Positions 60,054 to 64,000 of a stretch of 64,000 nt of DNA are shown piece by piece. The notes beneath the pieces are model-generated. The model ran no database searches, was not told the DNA's origin, and worked only from the letters and a program-made list of their open reading frames with translations. Every line of letters starts with the position of its first letter. The first letter of the stretch is position 1. The position numbers and the translations under genes are program-made. This stretch comes from Chryseobacterium sp. SN22 (GTDB lineage Bacteria; Bacteroidota; Bacteroidia; Flavobacteriales; Weeksellaceae), in the NCBI RefSeq assembly GCF_008329705.1, contig NZ_VTSX01000011.1, positions 62,001-126,000 of the forward strand, in the 5' to 3' direction.

Positions 60054-60443
60054 ATGAAAAAGAACGAATTGATGCAATATAGCTGTCCTTTAGGCAAGGC
60101 CATGTCTGCTTTGGGAAGCAAATGGAAACCGATCATCGTACTGGTGATCAAAGACCGGAAACTGCGTTTCGGAGAGCTTGCCGTACGCATCAATGTGATC
60201 TCCCGGAAAGTACTTACCGACCAGCTGCGGGAAATGCAGAACGACGGCCTGGTGATCCGGGAAGAGTTTAAGGAACTCCCGCCAAGGGTAGAATATTCGC
60301 TGACTGAAAAAGGGCTGGCCCTGCTGCCGATTCTGTATCTGCTGGAAGAGTGGGAAATGAAATATCATGTGTATGATCCTGAGAAAGAGAAGGATTGTAA
60401 GACGATTTTAGAAGGGAAAAAGACAGGGAAAGCAACGGTCTGA
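60054..60443 (+). CDS. HxlR-family transcriptional regulator
   Basis: The 129-residue protein has the HxlR signature: CPLGKAMSALGSKWKPIIV near the start, FGELAVRI and the winged-helix ISRKVLTDQLREMQNDGLV, and PPRVEYSLTEKG in the wing. The conserved Cys11 corresponds to the redox or electrophile-sensing cysteine of YodB- and HypR-type members. It is divergent from the alkene reductase gene and probably regulates it in response to electrophiles or quinones. Confidence 0.9.
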   Translation: MKKNELMQYSCPLGKAMSALGSKWKPIIVLVIKDRKLRFGELAVRINVISRKVLTDQLREMQNDGLVIREEFKELPPRVEYSLTEKGLALLPILYLLEEWEMKYHVYDPEKEKDCKTILEGKKTGKATV

Positions 60444-60792
60444 ATTCCTGTTGCTTTTCATAAGCAGCCCATCAGCAAAAGGCGTAATTTTTATATTTTG
60501 GGTAATTATTAACCCTGCATTGAGGATTGCATCCTTCCATTGACGGCGGCTTAGAAAATGAATGCTCCTATATTGAAGCAAATAAAATTCGCAGTGCTCC
60601 CTAAACGGTCTGGGAACAATAATAACTCACTTATCCTTAAGGACTTATTTTGCTTCTTTGAAAAATAATATCCTCTGATCAGAATCCAGGAATCCGTGCA
60701 GTGCCCTTACGGCAAGGATTGTATCCTGGGAACCGTCTGCAAAAGTAATTGAGCAGGATGTATTTTATTTCTCTTGGGCTGGGCGGAAACCC
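60444..60792. other. Gene-free stretch with a coding-like fragment
   Basis: No complete gene is seen. On the minus strand, 60645-60764 reads as 39 codons without a start (ITFADGSQDTILAVRALHGF, then SDQRILFFKEAK and stop), which looks like the end of a lost protein gene. I do not recognise it. Confidence 0.3.
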
Positions 60793-61029
60793 CTACTTTG
60801 ATGTTTCGATTGCTTTATCATGCTCATGCCTGTTTCCATAAATATCGCATACCGTTATTTCCAAATTTTTCATTTTATACAGGTCTGAAAGATCATAAAA
60901 TAGGTAAGAAGCAATAACCGAAGCGACTATATTAATTAAAATCAGGCCGTCTAGAATTTTCAATATTACCACGAGCGAATCCGAAATGATATAGAATAAT
61001 AAACAGAAGACAGCAAAGGAAATGATCAT
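60793..61029 (-). CDS. Small membrane protein, hypothetical
   Basis: The 78-residue protein has two membrane segments (about residues 2-22 and 26-45) and a hydrophilic tail (DLYKMKNLEITVCDIYGN, then HEHDKAIETSK). No family is recognised. It is a lone gene with only a weak ribosome-binding site, but composition and membrane pattern support it. Confidence 0.5.
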   Translation of the reverse strand: MIISFAVFCLLFYIISDSLVVILKILDGLILINIVASVIASYLFYDLSDLYKMKNLEITVCDIYGNRHEHDKAIETSK

Positions 61030-61120
61030 GCCTAATACAATTTCTGATAATGGAAAGGAACAATAGGGAAATAATTTTCATAATTTACCGGACTCTTTTC
61101 AAAATTAATGATTCTCAACA

Positions 61121-61150
61121 AAAAACCGCTTTCCAAAAAAAGCGGTTTTA
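61121..61150 (-). terminator. Terminator of the fused E1 gene
   Basis: AAAACCGCTTT and AAAGCGGTTTT form an 11-bp stem with a short A-rich loop. Confidence 0.75.
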
Positions 61151-61169
61151 AATTTTATCTAAATCTCAA

Positions 61170-63602
61170 TTAAAATATCGCCGGATATTTCTGAGGATTG
61201 GCTTCATTGAACATGGCATAGATTTTCTCTACCATATCATCTGCAGATGGTTTGCTGAAATAATCCCCGTCGCTGGCGTAGGCCGGGCGGTGATCATTGG
61301 CTGCAATCGTTAGCGGATCGGAATCCAGGTATCTGAATGCTTTTTGCTTTTCTAAGATCTGCTGTAAAATGAAAGCAGACGTTCCGCCTTCCACATCTTC
61401 GTCGATCACTACCAAACGGTTGGTCTTTTTCACACTTTCAGCGATTTCATGCGTTAAATCGAAAGGAATCAAAGACTGAACATCAATCACTTCTGCCGAA
61501 ATACCGATTTTTTCCAGTGCTTCTGCCGCTTCCATCACGATTCTCCAGGTGGAACCGTAAGTTACCAGGGTAACATCGCTTCCTTCTTTCGTCACTTCGA
61601 TTTTCCCTACAGGAACGGTGAATTCCCCTAAGTTGTCCGGTTGTTTTTCTTTCAGTCGGTATCCGTTCAGACATTCAACAATTACTGCCGGATCATCGCT
61701 CTGAAGCATGGTGTTATAAAAGCCGGCTGCTTTGGTAAGGTTTCTCGGAACCAATACCAGGATTCCTTTAGACAGGTTCAGAATTCCTGCCATCGGAGAA
61801 CCGGAATGCCATACGCCTTCCAGACGGTGCCCTCTGGTTCTGATGATCACCGGTGCTTTCTGCCCGCCTTTGGTTCTGTACTGTACGGTTGCCAGGTCAT
61901 CACTCATCCCCTGCAGGCAATATAAGATGTAATCCAAATACTGGATTTCGGCAATCGGGCGCAGTCCTCTCATTGCCAAACCGATTCCCTGTCCTAAGAT
62001 CGTTGCTTCACGGATTCCCGTATCGGCTATACGGACATCGCCGTATTTTTCCTGCATGCCTTCCAACCCCTGGTTAACGTCACCGATATTTCCGGCATCT
62101 TCACCAAAGACCAAAGTTTCAGGATATTTTTCAAAAATTTTATCAAAATTGTTTCTTACCACTACCCTGCCGTCTACATCTTCAGAAGCATCGGAGTAGA
62201 CCGGCTTAATTTCTTTTATATTCTCCGCTTTCCACTGGGACTGTGAATATAAGTGAGAAGAATAATTGTCTTTCTCTACTTCAAAAATCTCCCGGTATTT
62301 CTGCATCAACAGGCTTCTTTCCTGAGAACCCCATCCTCTGGTTGACAGCAGAGCCTTTCTTATCAAATGGAAAACATCTTTTTTGGCTTTGGAAACCAGT
62401 TTGTTGAACTGACCGATATACCCTTCAATTTCAGAGTTCTGACCTTTAAGGTTTTCGACCAACGGCAATACCGCCTGCACCAAATCGGTAATGGTTTTCT
62501 GGTAGCTTTCCCAAGCCGTTTTCTGACCTGCTTTTACCGTTTTTTTCGCTTCGTCTTCAATAGCGTCCAGTTCTTCTGCCGTAGCCAGCACCTCCTCCTT
62601 GCCGTCGATTTCGATAGAATAGTTGAGGATCCATTCCCTGAATTTTACCAGTCCGTCGAACTGGGATTCCCAGGCCAGGCGTTCTTCATTTTTATATCTT
62701 TCGTGGGAACCTGAAGTCGAGTGCCCTTGCGGCTGCGTCACTTCAATGACGTGCACCACTACCGGAATACTTTCTACCCGGGCGAATTGCTCCGCTCTTG
62801 CATAAGCATCCAGCAAAGCAGGATAATCCCAGGCTTTTACCTGGATAATCTCGCATCCCTGGAATTCGCCTTCCTTTCTCTGGAAGCCACTCAGCATTTC
62901 CGCAATATCGGCTTTTGCCCGCTGTTTCATGGTCGGAACAGAAATGCCATAACCATCGTCCCAGATCGATACGATCATCGGCACCTGAAGCGCACATGCC
63001 GCATTCAGTGTTTCCCAGAAATGGCCTTCCGCAGTAGAAGCATCACCAATGGTTCCAAAAGCGATTTCATTACCGCCATTTGAAAATTTTTCAGACCCCT
63101 CAAACGTTACAGATTTATATATTTTGGAAGCCTGGGCCAGCCCTAGTAATCTCGGCATCTGTCCGGCTGTAGGAGAAATATCCGAAGAGATATTCTTTTG
63201 TGCCGTAAGATCTTTCCAGCTTCCGTCCCCATTTAAACTTCTTGTTGCGAAGTGGCCGTTCATCTGTCTTCCGGCGGATGCCGGCTCTCTTTCTACACTG
63301 GTATCGGCATACAGCTGTGCAAAAAAGCTTTCCACCGTAAGGGCATCCACTGCCAGGGCAAAAGTCTGGTCGCGGTAATATCCCGAACGGAAATCCCCGT
63401 TCTTAAAAACTTTAGCCATCGCCAACTGAGGAAGCTCTTTACCATCCCCAAAAATACCGAATTTAGCTTTTCCTGTAAGGACTTCTCTTCTTCCCAAATA
63501 GGACATCTCACGGGAAACCCTTCCTGACTTATAATCTTCAAGTATCTGATTTTTAAAATCTTGAAAGGAAATCTGCTGGGTTTCAATATAGGTTGTCTGC
63601 AT
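61170..63602 (-). CDS. Fused alpha/beta E1 component of a 2-oxoacid dehydrogenase (probably branched-chain)
   Basis: The 810-residue protein joins both E1 subunits. The alpha half (to about residue 430) has the thiamine-diphosphate site FGTIGDASTAEGHFWETLN and the phosphorylation-loop-like QPQGHSTSGSHERY. The beta half (from about residue 455) has VFGEDAGNIGDVNQGLEGM, IADTGIREATILGQGIGLA and YGSTWRIVMEAAEAL. It decarboxylates a 2-oxoacid, most likely branched-chain, and passes the acyl group to a lipoyl E2. The fused form is usual in Flavobacteriia. The E3 could be the lpdA product in this window. Confidence 0.9.
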   Translation of the reverse strand: MQTTYIETQQISFQDFKNQILEDYKSGRVSREMSYLGRREVLTGKAKFGIFGDGKELPQLAMAKVFKNGDFRSGYYRDQTFALAVDALTVESFFAQLYADTSVEREPASAGRQMNGHFATRSLNGDGSWKDLTAQKNISSDISPTAGQMPRLLGLAQASKIYKSVTFEGSEKFSNGGNEIAFGTIGDASTAEGHFWETLNAACALQVPMIVSIWDDGYGISVPTMKQRAKADIAEMLSGFQRKEGEFQGCEIIQVKAWDYPALLDAYARAEQFARVESIPVVVHVIEVTQPQGHSTSGSHERYKNEERLAWESQFDGLVKFREWILNYSIEIDGKEEVLATAEELDAIEDEAKKTVKAGQKTAWESYQKTITDLVQAVLPLVENLKGQNSEIEGYIGQFNKLVSKAKKDVFHLIRKALLSTRGWGSQERSLLMQKYREIFEVEKDNYSSHLYSQSQWKAENIKEIKPVYSDASEDVDGRVVVRNNFDKIFEKYPETLVFGEDAGNIGDVNQGLEGMQEKYGDVRIADTGIREATILGQGIGLAMRGLRPIAEIQYLDYILYCLQGMSDDLATVQYRTKGGQKAPVIIRTRGHRLEGVWHSGSPMAGILNLSKGILVLVPRNLTKAAGFYNTMLQSDDPAVIVECLNGYRLKEKQPDNLGEFTVPVGKIEVTKEGSDVTLVTYGSTWRIVMEAAEALEKIGISAEVIDVQSLIPFDLTHEIAESVKKTNRLVVIDEDVEGGTSAFILQQILEKQKAFRYLDSDPLTIAANDHRPAYASDGDYFSKPSADDMVEKIYAMFNEANPQKYPAIF

Positions 63603-63726
63603 AGCCAGATATTAAATATTTTTAATGTTGAAGTATTTTGCTAATATACACTTTTTAAATTAATTTTAATTTTTAATAATCTTTTTTAAAAATTTGATAA
63701 TAAAAAAAATTGTGTCTATCTTGGGA

Positions 63727-63734
63727 TAAATTTG
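63727..63734 (+). promoter_or_regulatory. -7 element before the last gene
   Basis: TAAATTTG matches TAnnTTTG and ends seven bases before the GTG at 63741, so transcription would start almost on that codon. Confidence 0.45.
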
Positions 63735-63740
63735 TAAGCC

Positions 63741-64000
63741 GTGGAGAAAAAGTCGACCCATATTCTTAATGCTTCAAGCAATCTTCTGGGATTTTCTTTG
63801 GTGATTATTACTTTATTAAAGATCTCAAGAATCAGCCGCAGCACGCATTTGGATGAATTTGCCGGGTTAGCCTGCATGTTTTTTGCCTTCAGCTGTTTCT
63901 TTTCATTCCTGGCGATCAGGACACAGCATGAAAAACGTGCAAACCGGTTTGAAACTATTGCGGATTATTTATTTTTAATCGCTTTATTTTGCATAGTTTC
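63741..64000 (+). CDS. Membrane protein, hypothetical (3' end outside window)
   Basis: The frame starts with GTG (VEKKSTHILNASSNLLGFSL) and stays open to the window end. The 86 visible residues contain three membrane segments (LLGFSLVIITLLKI, FAGLACMFFAFSCFFSFLAI, YLFLIALFCIV). It resembles small Chryseobacterium membrane proteins I recall by sequence only, with no known role. GTG is chosen because the protein pattern begins there; an ATG is not available close by. The promoter position would make the message nearly leaderless. Confidence 0.65.
   Translation, partial: MEKKSTHILNASSNLLGFSLVIITLLKISRISRSTHLDEFAGLACMFFAFSCFFSFLAIRTQHEKRANRFETIADYLFLIALFCIV

Noticed and set aside
60645..60764. 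Coding-like 39-codon fragment on the minus strand
   Set aside because: It has no start codon, no recognised family and a stop just upstream, so I only mention it within the intergenic entry.
1..64000. tRNA, rRNA or CRISPR arrays
   Set aside because: No cloverleaf-like conserved blocks, rRNA segments or regularly spaced repeats with unique spacers were noticed on reading both strands; a dedicated scan was not possible.

Overview
The window looks like chromosomal DNA of a Chryseobacterium-type flavobacterium (Bacteroidota, Weeksellaceae). Supporting signs are moderately AT-rich DNA, exact Bacteroidota -7 promoter elements (TAnnTTTG) in front of many genes, SusC-type outer-membrane proteins, a fused 2-oxoacid dehydrogenase E1, DUF2805 and TIGR01777 genes, and a small double-glycine-leader peptide typical of Chryseobacterium. 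No rRNA, tRNA, CRISPR array, complete insertion sequence or complete prophage was seen.

Layout. 1-2.7 kb: the end of cyanophycin synthetase, a drug/metabolite transporter and a small lysine-rich remnant. 2.9-8.0 kb: a tight three-gene operon of phage-tail-fibre-like proteins with shared N- or C-terminal modules, followed by a gene-free kilobase holding a 113-bp-spaced direct repeat. 9-13 kb: an orphan four-PAS histidine kinase, a DJ-1/PfpI protein and a GNAT acetyltransferase. 13.8-23.2 kb: a probable light/DNA-repair cluster. One arm runs TetR-type regulator, AarF/ABC1 kinase, DASH cryptochrome, (6-4)-photolyase-type protein, DUF2805, SDR and MarR. The divergent arm is GTP cyclohydrolase II and an SDR-DUF2867 protein. 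The shared promoter region is a near-symmetric operator. 23.6-32 kb: secreted hypotheticals, an ABC ATPase, a flotillin-like protein with vault-like repeats, a patatin, a PH-domain protein and dihydrolipoyl dehydrogenase. 32.2-36.3 kb: a translationally coupled fucosidase/beta-glucosidase pair. 36.6-39.3 kb: a Crp-type regulator, an NmrA-type reductase and an alpha/beta hydrolase.

39.6-43.2 kb: a GbsR/MarR-regulated operon (membrane protein, DCC protein, SRPBCC, a broken DUF2071 gene, TIGR01777). Two almost identical palindromes, one before the regulator and one before the operon, are likely its operators. 43.5-56.4 kb: the most unusual region. An ECF sigma factor is followed by an anti-sigma-like membrane protein ending in a TonB-plug-like domain, a SusC-type barrel in which I find no plug, and an alpha-2-macroglobulin with a thioester motif and an embedded SusC plug. 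A vWA lipoprotein and a MuiA-family protein come last. I read this as a split, signal-coupled SusC-type system.

56.7-64 kb: a secreted C1 peptidase, a GG-leader peptide with its own promoter and terminator, an old-yellow-enzyme reductase divergent from an HxlR regulator with a phased GTAAC array between them, the fused E1 dehydrogenase, and the start of a membrane protein cut by the window end. Family calls come from motif recognition without database searches.
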